NCBI GenBank assembly: GCA_963667515.2
Contig: CAXXXY010000006.1
Span: 620,001-684,000 of the forward strand
Reading direction: 5' to 3'
Length of the DNA stretch: 64,000 nucleotides
Source: VYDC01 sp963667515
GTDB taxonomy: Bacteria > Chloroflexota > Dehalococcoidia > UBA2979
Translations under genes and position numbers: made by a program
Notes under the pieces: model-generated
What the model saw: the letters and a program-made list of their open reading frames with translations, nothing else
Databases searched by the model: none
What the model was told of the DNA's origin: nothing
Shown here: positions 55,662-64,000 of the stretch, one piece after another
Numbering within the stretch: the first letter of the stretch is position 1
How the letters are laid out: every line of letters begins with the position of its first letter

Positions 55662-56764
55662 CGCGCCTCCTCCGCTCCTCGACGCCGGCCCGGGCGCAGC
55701 GCCTCGCTGCCGGCGATCCCCGTCGAGGCGGGCGCGTGCCCGTTCCGCTCGGCCTCCGCCGACTCGTCGAGGTCGCGCGCGCCCTGCTGCGGCCCGCCCC
55801 CCACCTCGATGAGCGGGGAGCGTGGCTCGCGGTCGAGCAGCAGCGCCACCACGTCGGGGCGCTGGTATTGGCCGACGATGTCGTGACGCAGCTTCGGCCC
55901 CACCTGCGCCTCCAGGTCGCAGTCGGCGTAGACGATGCCCTCCTCGCCGGGCGGCAGCGGCTCCGTCATCAGCCGCCCGCCGGGCGCGAAGACGCCCGTG
56001 AACGACGCCTGCGGGCCGCTCATCGCCGCGCGCTTCTCCTCCGTGTCGGCGACGCGCGCGATCACGCTCGCGTCGATGACGGCGGAGGCGGTGACGGTGA
56101 AGACCTTGCCCTCGAACGAGTGGTTGGCGGAGCGCAGCCGGATCTCCTCGCCGATGTCGTAGCCGCCGGGGTCACCGCCCGGCAGCGCCGGGTAGTTCGT
56201 GAGGTGCACCTGCTCGCCCTGCGCCAGCAAGGCGTAGCGGTAGAGCGGGTTCGCGTTCTCGCCGCAGATCAGCGTGCCGAGCTTCCCGATCGGCGTGTCG
56301 ACGACGCGCAGCGAGCTGCCGTCGCCGAAGCCCCACGTCAGCTTCTCCGCGTAGGTCGGCATCAGCTTGCGGTGGCGCAGCAGCAGCTCCCCGTCGGGGC
56401 CGAAGAGCAGGTTCGTATTGTAGAGCGTGCCGACGGTCTCGGCGACGCGCTCGTTCACGCCCATCAGCAGGTAGACGCCGGCGCGGCGCGCGGCCTCGGC
56501 CAGGCGCTCGGTCTGGGGGCCGGGCACGCGCACGGCGTTCCGCAGCAGCTCCGTGTAGTAGCCGGTGGTGCGGAAGACGTTCTCCAGCCGGTTCCAATAG
56601 GGGTAGCCCGGCAGGTAGACCTCGGGGAAGACGACGACCTGCGCGCCGCCGCGCCCCGCCTCCGCGACGAGGCCCAGCGCCTTCTCGAGCGTCGCGTCGA
56701 GGTCGAGGAAGACGGGCGCGGCCTGCACCGCGGCCGCCCGGAAGCGCGGGAAGTCCTCGTTCAT
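55658..56764 (-). CDS. Nitrilase-family carbon-nitrogen hydrolase
   Basis: 368 residues. The Glu-Lys-Cys triad is visible: VVFPEVYLPGYPYWN (Glu), LLRHRKLMPTYAEK (Lys), GTLICGENANPLYRYALLA (Cys). Sequence around these is of true nitrilase/cyanide-hydratase type rather than amidase. It would hydrolyse a nitrile to an acid. The last 45 residues are a polar tail. Upstream of the coupled SDR gene. Confidence 0.88.
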   Translation of the reverse strand: MNEDFPRFRAAAVQAAPVFLDLDATLEKALGLVAEAGRGGAQVVVFPEVYLPGYPYWNRLENVFRTTGYYTELLRNAVRVPGPQTERLAEAARRAGVYLLMGVNERVAETVGTLYNTNLLFGPDGELLLRHRKLMPTYAEKLTWGFGDGSSLRVVDTPIGKLGTLICGENANPLYRYALLAQGEQVHLTNYPALPGGDPGGYDIGEEIRLRSANHSFEGKVFTVTASAVIDASVIARVADTEEKRAAMSGPQASFTGVFAPGGRLMTEPLPPGEEGIVYADCDLEAQVGPKLRHDIVGQYQRPDVVALLLDREPRSPLIEVGGGPQQGARDLDESAEAERNGHAPASTGIAGSEALRPGRRRGAEEAR

Positions 56765-56905
56765 GCGGCTACTCCTCTGGTGGCGTCGCTTCCTGCTCGG
56801 GCATCGGCGGCTGCCGGGCACGCTCGACAGCGCGGCCCTCTCGCCCACCGCTCGCACCGCCCGCTCAAGAAGAAGCGCTCTGCGCCTAGCAGGACCTCTG
56901 CCCCG

Positions 56906-57757
56906 CTAGAAAATAACGGAGGCGAGGCGGCGGCGGAACTCCTCCGTCAGCGGGTGGCGGTTGCCGAGCACGTTGAAGACGTCGAGCATCACGCGGCGGC
57001 CGCCGTCCTCGTCGAGCGCGCGGTCGAGGCGCACCGTGGCGAGCAGCTCCTCCAGCGCGGCCTCCCACTCCCCGCGCGCGGCGAGCACCCCGCCGAGGCG
57101 GTAGTGCGCCTCGGCGGGGTGCTCGCCGGCCGCGATGCGCGCCAGCAGCTCGCCCTCGTCGAGGCCGGCGCCCAGCGCGGAGAAGCGCGCCAGCCCCTCG
57201 ATGCGGCGAGCGCGCGGGCTCGCCTCGAAGCGGGAGGCGAGCTGCAGGGCGCGCTCGGCCTCGGCGGGGGCGCCCGACTCGATCAGCAGCTCCGCGAGGC
57301 CCAGCGAGGCTTCCTCGTGCCGGGGATCTGCCGTCAGCGCCTCGTCGAAGAGGCGGCGCGCCTCCAGCAGATCGCCGGCGGCGCGTGCGGCCTCGGCGGC
57401 CTCCGCGGCGTCGTCGGTGGCGCTGGGCAGCAGCGCGGCGAAGAACTCGCGCACCTGCGGCTCCGGGAGCGCGCCGACGAACTCGCTCACCAGCTCGCCG
57501 CCCGCGAACGCCTTCACGGCGGGGATGCCGCTGATGCCGTAGCGGGAGGCGAGGCCGGGGTTGGCGTCGACGTCCACCTTGGCGAGGCGCACGGCGCCGC
57601 CGTACTCCTGGGCGAGCGCCTCCAGCGTGGGGCCCAGCACGCGGCAGGGGCCGCACCAGGCTGCCCAGAAGTCGACCACCACGGGCTGCTCGCGCGAGGC
57701 CTCGATCACCTCGTCGGCGAAGCTCGCCTCGCCCACATCGATCGCGACCTCGGCCAC
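56906..57757 (-). CDS. Thioredoxin-TPR protein (CnoX/YbbN-like)
   Basis: 283 residues: an N-terminal thioredoxin domain with active WCGPC (VVVDFWAAWCGPCRVLGPTL) and cis-Pro loop GISGIPAVKAF, then tetratricopeptide-like helices (AAGDLLEARRLFDEALTADP, GEWEAALEELLATVRLDRAL). Relatives act as chlorine-activated holdases or redox chaperones linked to GroEL. GTG 57757 follows GGAGGTG. Confidence 0.87.
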   Translation of the reverse strand: MAEVAIDVGEASFADEVIEASREQPVVVDFWAAWCGPCRVLGPTLEALAQEYGGAVRLAKVDVDANPGLASRYGISGIPAVKAFAGGELVSEFVGALPEPQVREFFAALLPSATDDAAEAAEAARAAGDLLEARRLFDEALTADPRHEEASLGLAELLIESGAPAEAERALQLASRFEASPRARRIEGLARFSALGAGLDEGELLARIAAGEHPAEAHYRLGGVLAARGEWEAALEELLATVRLDRALDEDGGRRVMLDVFNVLGNRHPLTEEFRRRLASVIF

Positions 57758-58083
57758 CGCGCACCTCCGAGTCACGGGCGGCGCGTATGCGCCATCTCCC
57801 GTCTCGTCCCGCCTCGACCCAGCGTACCGCGGCCCGCGAGCGCCGGGGGCCGCGAGCGTCGCCACGCACGCGCGGAACATGGCGTCGCGCCGAAGGTCCC
57901 GTGCGCGCTGCGCCCTCCGCCCCGGCAGCCCCTATCGCTCGCCCGCTACGATGCACAGCTGTGGAGGGGGGCACGATGGCCGACGAGCCGCGCGACCAGC
58001 CGGACCAGCCGGACCAGCCGGACCAGCCGGAGCAGCCGAGCGACGTCGCGTCGCCCGGCGAGCCCGAGCCGCCTGCCGAGCCG

Positions 58084-58218
58084 CCCGCCGAGCCGCCCAG
58101 CGCCACACCTGCCGACGAGCCCCCCAGCGCCACACCTGCCGACGAGCCCCCCAGCGCCGCGCCTGCCGCCGAGCCCCCCAGCGCCGCGCCTGCCGACGAG
58201 CCCCCGAGCTCCGCGCCC
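58084..58218 (+). repeat. 27-bp in-frame tandem repeats
   Basis: About five units encoding ADEPPSATP-like nonapeptides, after a shorter 9-bp (DQP) repeat at 57991-58035. They form a low-complexity linker before the PspC domain. Confidence 0.8.
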
Positions 58219-58270
58219 GCCGCCGAGCCGAGCGCGGAGCCGGAGCCGGCCGCGGCCGCGACTCTGCCGC

Positions 58271-58310
58271 CTCCGGCCGGGGCTCCGCCGCGGCGGAGCC
58301 CCGGCCGGAG
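58271..58310. repeat. 40-base perfect palindrome
   Basis: CTCCGGCCGGGGCTCCGCCG followed directly by its exact reverse complement, no loop. It could extrude as a cruciform, and it is where the PspC reading frame changes. Confidence 0.9.
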
Positions 58311-59185
58311 CGCAGCCGGAGCGAGCAGATGCTGGTGGGCGTCGCGGGCGGCATCGCCGACTACCTCGACGTCGACCCGGTCTTCGTGCGCGTCGCCTTC
58401 GTGCTGCTGGCGATCCTCGGCGGCGGCGCGGGGGTCCTGCTCTACATCGTGGCGTGGATCGTGATGCCGGAAGCGGCCCTCGACGATGGCACACCCCTCG
58501 CTCCGCCCCCGCCCGACGGCGCCGCGGCCGCCGACGCGGGCGACGGGCCCGCCCTCACCGCCGCCGCACCCCCGCACGCCACGTCGTCGGGCGGCGGCCC
58601 GCCGCTGGGCGGGCTGCTGCTCGGCTCGCTGCTGCTGCTAGCGGGCGTCGTGTGGCTGCTGGCGCTGATCGACGTCGACGTGCCGCGCGCCGACGTGCTG
58701 CTCGCGGTGGCGCTGATGGTGGTCGGCGGAGCGCTGCTGCTCGGGTCGCTGACGAGGCGGCACGGCGGGCTGATCGCGCTGGGCGTGGTGCTGACGCTCA
58801 CGCTCACGGTGACCGCGAGCGTGAACCTCGACGTGGACGACGCCTTCGGCGAGCGCACCGAGCGCCCGCGCACTCTCGCGCAGCTGGAGGACGACTACAG
58901 CCACGCCTTCGGGGAGCTGACCCTCGACCTGCGCAACCTCCAGCTGCCGCGCGGCACCACTCGCGTCGACGCGAGCATCGCCTTCGGCAGCCTGCGGGTC
59001 CTCGTGCCGCGCGACGTGGCGCTGCGCGTGGAGTCGGACGTGAACTTCGGCTCGGCCGACGTGCTCGGCCGCGAGTCCTCGGGCGTGGGCGCCGATGACG
59101 TGGTGCAGGACCCCGAGTACCGCGACGCCGATCGACGGCTGGAGCTGCGAATCGACGCGGTGTTCGGCTCGGCGGAGGTGGACCG

Positions 59186-59383
59186 ATGAACGGGCGACAC
59201 GTGGATCTGACGGCGGCGGTCGCGGGCGTGCTCTTCGTGGCGCTGGGCGTGGCGTTCCTGCTCGACGGGCTCGATGTGTGGGAGGTGCCGCCCGCGCTGG
59301 TGCTGGCCGCGGCGCTCGTGGTGCTCGGCGCCGCGCTGGTCCTCGGCGCCCTCCTCCGCCACGAGCGTTCCGCTCGACCCTAG
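59186..59383 (+). CDS. Small membrane protein following the PspC gene
   Basis: 65 residues, two membrane helices (about 8-25 and 32-55, with VAGVLFVALGVAFLLDGLDV). Start overlaps the PspC stop (ATGA). The C-terminal ERSARP and the TAG stop are contributed by the dispersed repeat. No family recognised. Confidence 0.65.
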   Translation: MNGRHVDLTAAVAGVLFVALGVAFLLDGLDVWEVPPALVLAAALVVLGAALVLGALLRHERSARP

Positions 59384-59391
59384 GGGCTGCC
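59362..59391 (+). repeat. Dispersed hairpin repeat
   Basis: CGAGCGTTCCGCTCGACCCT followed by AGGGGCTGCC; the CCCTAG contains the stop of the preceding gene. Confidence 0.85.
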
Positions 59392-59511
59392 GCTCCTGCA
59401 AGAGGGCTGCGGTCCGCTCGGCGCTTGGCGCGGGCGCCCTGCCGCGCAACGCGCCATCTGAGCGAGCGCGAACCCGGCCCCGACGCACATTGCGACCCTG
59501 CGCCGGAGGCG

Positions 59512-59544
59512 GCGGCAGCCCCTCGGGTCGAGCGGAACGCTCGC
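59512..59544 (+). repeat. Dispersed hairpin repeat
   Basis: GGCAGCCCCTCGGGTCGAGC followed by GGAACGCTCG. It lies in the non-coding 59384-59628 stretch, which otherwise holds only a CGCAGCCCTCTT/AAGAGGGCTGCGG inverted pair (59383-59395 region and 59601-59612) and no gene. Confidence 0.83.
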
Positions 59545-59618
59545 GGTTGCGGTCGCGCGGCGGGTCGAGAGCCATAGCGCCCGCGCCGGAAGCGACGGAC
59601 CGCAGCCCTCTTCGAGGA

Positions 59619-59650
59619 GCGGCAGCCCCTAGGGTCGAGCGGAACGCTCG
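59619..59650 (+). repeat. Dispersed hairpin repeat
   Basis: GGCAGCCCCTAGGGTCGAGC followed by GGAACGCTCG. On the minus strand it encodes the C-terminal ERSARP and TAG stop of the ABC gene. With 59362 and 59512 it makes three copies in 290 bases. Confidence 0.85.
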
Positions 59651-61533
59651 CGGTCGCGCCAGACATCGCGGAGGCGGGCCGTCGGGCCGGTGCGCAGCAG
59701 GCCGCCCGCGTAGATGCGGCCCGCGACGCGCACCAGCACGACGATCGCCGCGAGCATGATCGCCAGCGCCGCCACGTGCTCCCACGGCGACATGGCGCCC
59801 ACAGCCGCGCGCGCCGGGATCACGATCGGCGCCGTCAGCGGCACGAACGTCGCCACGCGCGGCACTACGCCGTTCGCGTCCTCCAGCACCGCGGTGAAGT
59901 ACGACACCATCAGCGCGAGGGTCACGGGCAGTGCCACGTTCCCCGCCTCCTCCTGCCGCGACACGAGCGAGCCGGCGGCGGCGTAGGCCACGGCGTAGAG
60001 CGCGAAGCCGAGCGCGAACCACAGCAGCTCGAGCGCGAAGAGCGCCCCCGCGCGATCGGGCAGCTCGATCAACCCCCCTACGCTCGCGACGCCGAGGCCG
60101 AGCGACACCGTCACCGCGAGCTGCGCCAGCCCCAGCGCTCCGATGCCCAGCACCTTCCCCGCCAGCAGCTGGTAGGGACGCATCGTCACCAGCAGCACCT
60201 CCACCACCCGGCTGGTCTTCTCCTCAACCACCCCCTGCAGCACCCACTGGCCGTAGGTGGTGATCGCGAGCAGCAGCACCACCACGCCGCCGACCGCGAC
60301 GAGCACGCGGTCCTCCTCGTTCTCGACCGGGGCGAGCAGCGAGCCGATGTCCAGCGGGGGGCCCGTGGCGAGCGCCGTCGCCGCTTCGGCGTCGAGCCCC
60401 AGCGCCTCGAGGCGCGCCGGCAGGAGCCAGGCCCGCAGCGCCTCCTGCGTCGCCCGCGCGAGCTCGGAGTCGCTGTCGCGGCGGAAGAAGAGGCGGCCGT
60501 CCGTGAAGACGACCGCGTCCAGCTCCTCGCGCAGCAGCGCACCGCGGGAGCGATCGGCGTCCGCGGACGCCACCGCGACGAGCGTCGCGTCGGGCGGGGC
60601 GGGCTCGCCGGCGGCCTCGGCGCCCGCCGGCGAGGCGCTCACCGCATCGACGAAGAACTCGGAGAGCGAGGGTGGGTGGAAGCTGAAGCGCAGCACGGGC
60701 CCGGCGGCGCGGGCGGGCGCGAGCAGCGGCTCCAGCTCCACCTCGCGCGGCACCGAGAGCAGCAGGCGGCCGGGCGCCGCGTCGAGGACGCGTATCCCGC
60801 GCGCGTCCAGCCAGCCCGCGTCGAGCACCGCCGAGGCGCCGGGCGCGAGCTCCAGCTCCACGCGGCGCCTCGGCGCGGCCGCGCGCAGCTCGGCGACGGC
60901 GCCGCGCAGCGCCACGCGGCCGCGATCGATCACCACCACCTCCTCGCAGAGGCTCTCCACGAGGTCGAGCTGGTGGCTGGAGAAGAGCACGGCGGCGCCG
61001 CGCGCCACCTCGCCGCGCAGCACCTCGGAGAGCACCTCGACGGCGAGCGGGTCGAGGCCGGAGAACGGCTCGTCCAGGACCACCAGCTCGGGCTCGTGCA
61101 CCAGCGCGGCGGCCAGCTGCACCCGCTGCTGGTTGCCGTGCGAGAGCTCCTCCAGCCGGTCCGTGGCGCGCTCCTCGAGCCCCAGGCGCGCGAGCCACCC
61201 CAGCGCGCGATGTCGAGCGTCGGCGGCGGAGCGCCCGTGGAGCCGCGCGAGGTACACCAGCTGCTCGGCGACCCGCATCCGCGGGTAGAGCCCGCGCTGC
61301 TCCGGCATGTAGCCGAAGCGCAGGCGCTCGTCGTCGCCGACGGGCTGCCCGCGCCCGCGCACCTGCCCGCCATCGAGCGCGGTGAGGCCGAAGATGCCGC
61401 GCATCGCCGTGGTCTTGCCCGCGCCGTTCGGGCCCAGGAAGCCCAGCATGCGTCCGGGGGGCAGCGCGAAGCTCACGCCGTCCAGAGCGAGCACCGCGCC
61501 GTAGCTCTTGCGGAGCGCGTCCAGCTCCAGCAT
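59629..61533 (-). CDS. Fused ABC-2 exporter: NatA-type ATPase joined to a NatB-type permease
   Basis: 634 residues. Residues 1-310 form an ATPase: Walker A GPNGAGKTTAMR, signature LSHGNQQRVQLA, Walker B LVVLDEPFSGLDP, H-loop SSHQLDL, and the DUF4162-type end SLSEFFVDAV. Residues about 330-634 match the later part of a NatB/YhaP permease (ARATQEALRAWLLPARLEAL, YGQWVLQGVVEEKTSRVVEV, AGKVLGIGALGLAQL) with six helices. The usual first helix and start of the extracytoplasmic domain of NatB are missing at the junction, suggesting an in-frame deletion-fusion. C-terminus and stop are from the dispersed repeat. Confidence 0.82.
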   Translation of the reverse strand: MLELDALRKSYGAVLALDGVSFALPPGRMLGFLGPNGAGKTTAMRGIFGLTALDGGQVRGRGQPVGDDERLRFGYMPEQRGLYPRMRVAEQLVYLARLHGRSAADARHRALGWLARLGLEERATDRLEELSHGNQQRVQLAAALVHEPELVVLDEPFSGLDPLAVEVLSEVLRGEVARGAAVLFSSHQLDLVESLCEEVVVIDRGRVALRGAVAELRAAAPRRRVELELAPGASAVLDAGWLDARGIRVLDAAPGRLLLSVPREVELEPLLAPARAAGPVLRFSFHPPSLSEFFVDAVSASPAGAEAAGEPAPPDATLVAVASADADRSRGALLREELDAVVFTDGRLFFRRDSDSELARATQEALRAWLLPARLEALGLDAEAATALATGPPLDIGSLLAPVENEEDRVLVAVGGVVVLLLAITTYGQWVLQGVVEEKTSRVVEVLLVTMRPYQLLAGKVLGIGALGLAQLAVTVSLGLGVASVGGLIELPDRAGALFALELLWFALGFALYAVAYAAAGSLVSRQEEAGNVALPVTLALMVSYFTAVLEDANGVVPRVATFVPLTAPIVIPARAAVGAMSPWEHVAALAIMLAAIVVLVRVAGRIYAGGLLRTGPTARLRDVWRDRERSARP

Positions 61534-61864
61534 CGCAGCGCCCTCTCACCGTGCGTGCCGCGGCAGTGGCCCGGAACGCGATCGCGGTCGGCGGGGGCGA
61601 CCGTCGGCTCCCATCATCGTCGGTGCCGCGCGCGAAGCCGTCCAGAGACGCGCCGCCGGGCGCCGCAGCCAGCGCGCCGCGGCCCCCGACGGCCGCCGGC
61701 GCGCCCAGAGATCGGGGAGCGCGCGGGCCTCGCTCGGGGTTTCCCCCGAGGGAGGGCGCCGCCCCCGGCGCGACACTCGCCCGCGACCCCGGACGGCGGA
61801 TGGCCCGCGCCGGGGCGACCGCGCCCTGGTCCACACCCGTGGCAGGACAGAAGTGGGGGACGCG
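61534..61864. other. Divergent intergenic region
   Basis: 331 bases between the ABC gene (minus) and the 61865 gene (plus). GAGAGGG near 61540 is the ABC ribosome-binding site on the minus strand. I see no reliable promoter hexamers, RNA gene or conserved frame in the rest. Confidence 0.4.
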
Positions 61865-62998
61865 ATGAACGAGCGCACGGAGCCGCCGCTGGACGGCCTG
61901 CCGCCGCCCGGCCCCTCGGAGCTGCCGCACGCGGCCCCCGACGAGCCGCACCCCGCCGAGGCCCACGCGCTCGAGTTCGACGCGCTCGATGGCGCGGCGC
62001 CCGGCTTCCGCGCCTCGGTACTGCCGTTCCCGGCGCGTGCCCGGGACGGGACGCCCGGCGACGGATCCAGCCCCGAGCAGCCCTGGTCCGCCGCCGTCGC
62101 GCAGGCGCGGGTGCGCCTCCTGGAGCTGGAGGCGGAGCGCGTGGAGCCGCTGCGAGCCGCCGTGCTCTCGCACGGCCGCGGCGCGCAGGGGAGGGCGCAG
62201 GCGCAGCCCGGGCTCGGCGCGCAGGCGGCCGACGCACCCGCGATGAGCGGCCCCAGCGCCCGGCTCGCGCGACGCGTTCAGGATCTGCTCGACGAGGCGG
62301 AGATCGCCGCCGACGAGGGCGACTGGGCGCAGGCGGCCGAGTGGCTACGCGACGCGCTCGTGCTCGACCCGGAGGACGACGACGCGCTGGCGCTGCTCGC
62401 CATGGCGACGCGCCGCATGGCGGTGGCGGCCGTCCCGGCGGCACAGGCGATCGACGGGCGCACCGCCGCGACGCCGATCGCTCCCGAGGGCCCGGAGACG
62501 CCGGCCGCCACCACCATCGACGCCGGCGCGCCGAACGGCCCCGAGACGCCCGCCGCCACGACGATCGACGCCCGCGCCGCGGGTGCGCCGATCGCCGCCG
62601 ACGCCGCGATCGAGGCTCCGGCCGAGCCGAGAGCCTTCATGGGCGCGTCGCTGGAGATCGCCATCGCGCGCTGGGAGGCTCGCGGCTTCCGGCTGCGCGA
62701 GCGCTCGATCGGGACCGCCACGCTCCTCGAGTCGCGGCGCGCCACGTGGCGCGGCCTCCTGGCATCGCTGGTGCTGGGCGTGGGGCTCGGCGGGATCGTC
62801 TACCTCGTCTACGCGCTGCTGCTGCAGCCGCGCCGCGAGATACGGCTCGCCCTCGACGGCGATCGCGTCGCCCTCACGGGCGATCTGCGCCGCCGCAACC
62901 CGGTGGTCGTCGCGCTCGACGTCGTGGCGGGCGTGGCGGCGATCGCCGCGCTGGGCCTGCTCGCCGTCGGCGGGGCGCAGCTCGCGGGCCTGCTCTAG
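61865..62998 (+). CDS. Membrane-anchored protein with TPR-like helices, function unknown
   Basis: 377 residues: Pro/Ala-rich N-terminus, a helical segment resembling a TPR unit (IAADEGDWAQAAEWLRDALV then LDPEDDDALALLAMATRR), an imperfect internal repeat (PETPAATTIDA twice, about residues 215-240), then two membrane helices (LLASLVLGVGLGGIVYLVYA; VVALDVVAGVAAIAALGLLA). ATG 61865. Family not recognised. Confidence 0.6.
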   Translation: MNERTEPPLDGLPPPGPSELPHAAPDEPHPAEAHALEFDALDGAAPGFRASVLPFPARARDGTPGDGSSPEQPWSAAVAQARVRLLELEAERVEPLRAAVLSHGRGAQGRAQAQPGLGAQAADAPAMSGPSARLARRVQDLLDEAEIAADEGDWAQAAEWLRDALVLDPEDDDALALLAMATRRMAVAAVPAAQAIDGRTAATPIAPEGPETPAATTIDAGAPNGPETPAATTIDARAAGAPIAADAAIEAPAEPRAFMGASLEIAIARWEARGFRLRERSIGTATLLESRRATWRGLLASLVLGVGLGGIVYLVYALLLQPRREIRLALDGDRVALTGDLRRRNPVVVALDVVAGVAAIAALGLLAVGGAQLAGLL

Positions 62999-63000
62999 CT

Positions 63001-63186
63001 CTAGCTCGCCCTCGGGAGCCCCGCCCGCCGCAACCGCGCTCGAAGGCGTCGCGCGGTGAGGTCGAGTGGCGGCGCGCCGAGCGCCCTCCGAGCCGCGGCC
63101 TCGCTCGCCATCGCCTCGTTGGGCCGTCGCTGCCTCAGCCGATCGGCCAGCGCGTCCCCGCCGATCGGCTGCGGCGCTCTCGCCAC
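63001..63186 (-). CDS. Possible 61-residue basic protein
   Basis: GTG 63186 opens VARAPQPIGGDALADRLRQR and ends in Arg/Ala-rich helices (LDLTARRLRARLRRAGLPRA). No ribosome-binding site is evident and the composition is what GC-rich non-coding DNA often gives. Listed because the gap is otherwise empty. Confidence 0.2.
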   Translation of the reverse strand: MARAPQPIGGDALADRLRQRRPNEAMASEAAARRALGAPPLDLTARRLRARLRRAGLPRAS

Positions 63187-63318
63187 ATGACAATTGTGGG
63201 CATCGCGGAGCCCTCGATACGCTGGATCGCGCTCCCACCAGCCCCGAGCGTCGGGCGCACGCGCCCCGGCAGCGGCGTCCCGCCGGTGCAACGCGCCCAT
63301 CCCGCGAGAGGCCCAGCG

Positions 63319-63705
63319 ATGCACGAGATCGAGCTGGTGGGCGACGCGCTGGGCGCGCGCTTCCAGCGCTCGCCGCTCGCAGCCGCGGACGCGCTGGAAA
63401 TCCTGACGCGACGCCGACCGCTGGGTCGGATGCTCGGCGCCTACCTGCCGCCGTTCAGCCCCGGGGCGCGCGCCGTCGTGCTGCTCGCGCCGGGGAGCGC
63501 CGCCGAGACGCGCGAGTACCTGCTCGTGGTGTCGCTCGGCCACCACCTGCTGCGCCACCGCACCCTCTCCGCGTACATGTACACGCACGCCAAGGCCTTC
63601 GGCGTCCCGGAGCAGGAGCAGGCGGAGGCGGACCGCTTCGCGCGCTACTACTTGCGCGGCGCCGTCGCCGAGCTCGCCCCCGGCGCCGGCGCCGCGGGCG
63701 CCTGA
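63319..63705 (+). CDS. ImmA/IrrE-like protein with a degenerate metal site
   Basis: 128 residues. The pattern ARAVVLLAPG, EYLLVVSLGHHLLRHRTLSA and QEQAEADRFARYYL follows the ImmA/IrrE (DUF955) metallopeptidase layout. In active members the first helix reads HExGH; here the same place is VVSLGHHLLRH, without the leading His-Glu. Zinc catalysis is therefore unlikely. ATG 63319 has GAGAGG upstream. A weak TTGTGG-16-GATACG promoter lies at 63194-63221. Confidence 0.5.
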   Translation: MHEIELVGDALGARFQRSPLAAADALEILTRRRPLGRMLGAYLPPFSPGARAVVLLAPGSAAETREYLLVVSLGHHLLRHRTLSAYMYTHAKAFGVPEQEQAEADRFARYYLRGAVAELAPGAGAAGA

Positions 63706-63865
63706 CGGGCGCGTGACGCCCGCCTGACGCTGCCCGCCGGCCGGCCGCCCCGCGCGCGGAGCCGGCGCCCCGGCCGCGCGGCGCTGGCCCCTGCGCGCCC
63801 ACCCCGTACACTCGCGGGGCGCGCCGCACCGGCAGCCGTGGGCCGCGGCGCCGAGAGGCGGCTCG

Positions 63866-64000
63866 ATGGGCGGCTACCTGCGCCGGCATCGCCGGCTGCT
63901 GCTGCTGCAGGCCGTGCTCAGCGTCGGCTCCATCGCCTTCCTCGCGCTGCGCGTCGACCTCGACGAGGCGCTGGAGCAGATCACCGAGGTGCGGCTCGCG
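63866..64000 (+). CDS. Lysylphosphatidylglycerol synthase-type (flippase-like) membrane protein, N-terminal part
   Basis: 45 codons before the window ends. MGGYLRRHRRLLLLQAVLSV, then a helix and RVDLDEALEQITEVRLA, is the standard opening of LPG_synthase_TM/UPF0104 proteins, which have 7-8 helices and are linked to lipid transfer or flipping. GAGAGG precedes ATG 63866 by seven bases. Partial; identity rests on the N-terminus only. Confidence 0.65.
   Translation, partial: MGGYLRRHRRLLLLQAVLSVGSIAFLALRVDLDEALEQITEVRLA

Larger units (their letters stand above)
57976..59189 (+). pseudogene. PspC-domain membrane protein with a frameshift at a palindrome
   Basis: A Pro/Glu/Ala-rich N-terminus of about 100 residues (MADEPRDQP..., ATG 57976, GGAGGGGG upstream) is in one frame. 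The PspC domain (SEQMLVGVAGGIADYLDVDP, VRVAFVLLAILGGGAGVLLY), three further helices and a LiaF-like C-terminal domain (SIAFGSLRVLVPRDVALRVE, NFGSADVLG) are in another. The change of frame falls at a 40-base perfect palindrome (58271-58310). One base gained there would join them. Alternatively the PspC protein starts at ATG 58329 and the N-part is not translated with it. Probable envelope-stress protein. Confidence 0.75.

Overview
This is a very GC-rich (roughly 70% or more) bacterial chromosome segment with Actinobacteria/Chloroflexi-like gene content. The hints are a GuaB3-type IMPDH paralogue, a PAC2 protein, PyrR-controlled pyrimidine genes with a class 1B PyrD/PyrK pair, an F420-dependent oxidoreductase and many family III CoA-transferases. 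The phylum cannot be settled from the window; a Chloroflexota (Thermomicrobia/Dehalococcoidia-like) or deep actinobacterial (Thermoleophilia-like) lineage fits best.

Layout. 0-6 kb: start of metG (minus), GuaB3, a frameshifted acetyltransferase, prmC, a quinone oxidoreductase and a PAC2 gene. 5.8-17 kb: the pyrimidine operon. It begins with a PyrR-type attenuator and runs pyrR-pyrB-pyrC-carA-GNAT-2H-like-carB-HAD-pyrK-membrane protein, almost every junction being a 1-4 base stop/start overlap. 17-21.5 kb: an mrp/NYN pair (minus), a small zinc-ribbon gene, pyrD, and tRNA-Pro. 21.5-38.3 kb: a mobile-element zone. A decayed tyrosine integrase starts at tRNA-Pro and a degenerate copy of the tRNA 3' end lies at 24.4 kb. 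At least seven IS elements or remnants follow (three IS3-family types, two IS481, IS30, IS1595), several nested. They surround a two-component system with a PepSY target gene and a large GAF/GGDEF protein whose 5' end is broken. 38.5-49.2 kb: tRNA-Leu, then a catabolic block with CoA-transferases, a molybdenum hydroxylase of the two-subunit isoquinoline-oxidoreductase type and an orphan peptide-type solute-binding protein. 49.4-64 kb: rpiB (frameshifted), an FbiB-like nitroreductase, an LLM/F420 oxidoreductase, two divergent MFS transporters, an SDR-nitrilase pair, a thioredoxin-TPR protein, a PspC-type membrane protein, a fused ABC exporter and several unknowns.

Most unusual signals. (1) A dispersed short hairpin repeat (6-bp stem, invariant GAA/TTC triloop, fixed flank) occurs at nine loci. 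Its stem changes by compensatory pairs and it supplies the stop codon of at least four genes. (2) Identical TTCAG-N6-TTCAG direct repeats sit at the same distance from matching -10-like hexamers on both sides of the divergent response regulator/PepSY promoter region. (3) IS insertions with target duplications let the original genes be rebuilt by eye. (4) Several otherwise intact genes carry single-base frameshifts, one exactly at a 40-base perfect palindrome. No single large undescribed system (CRISPR, defence island, BGC) is evident.
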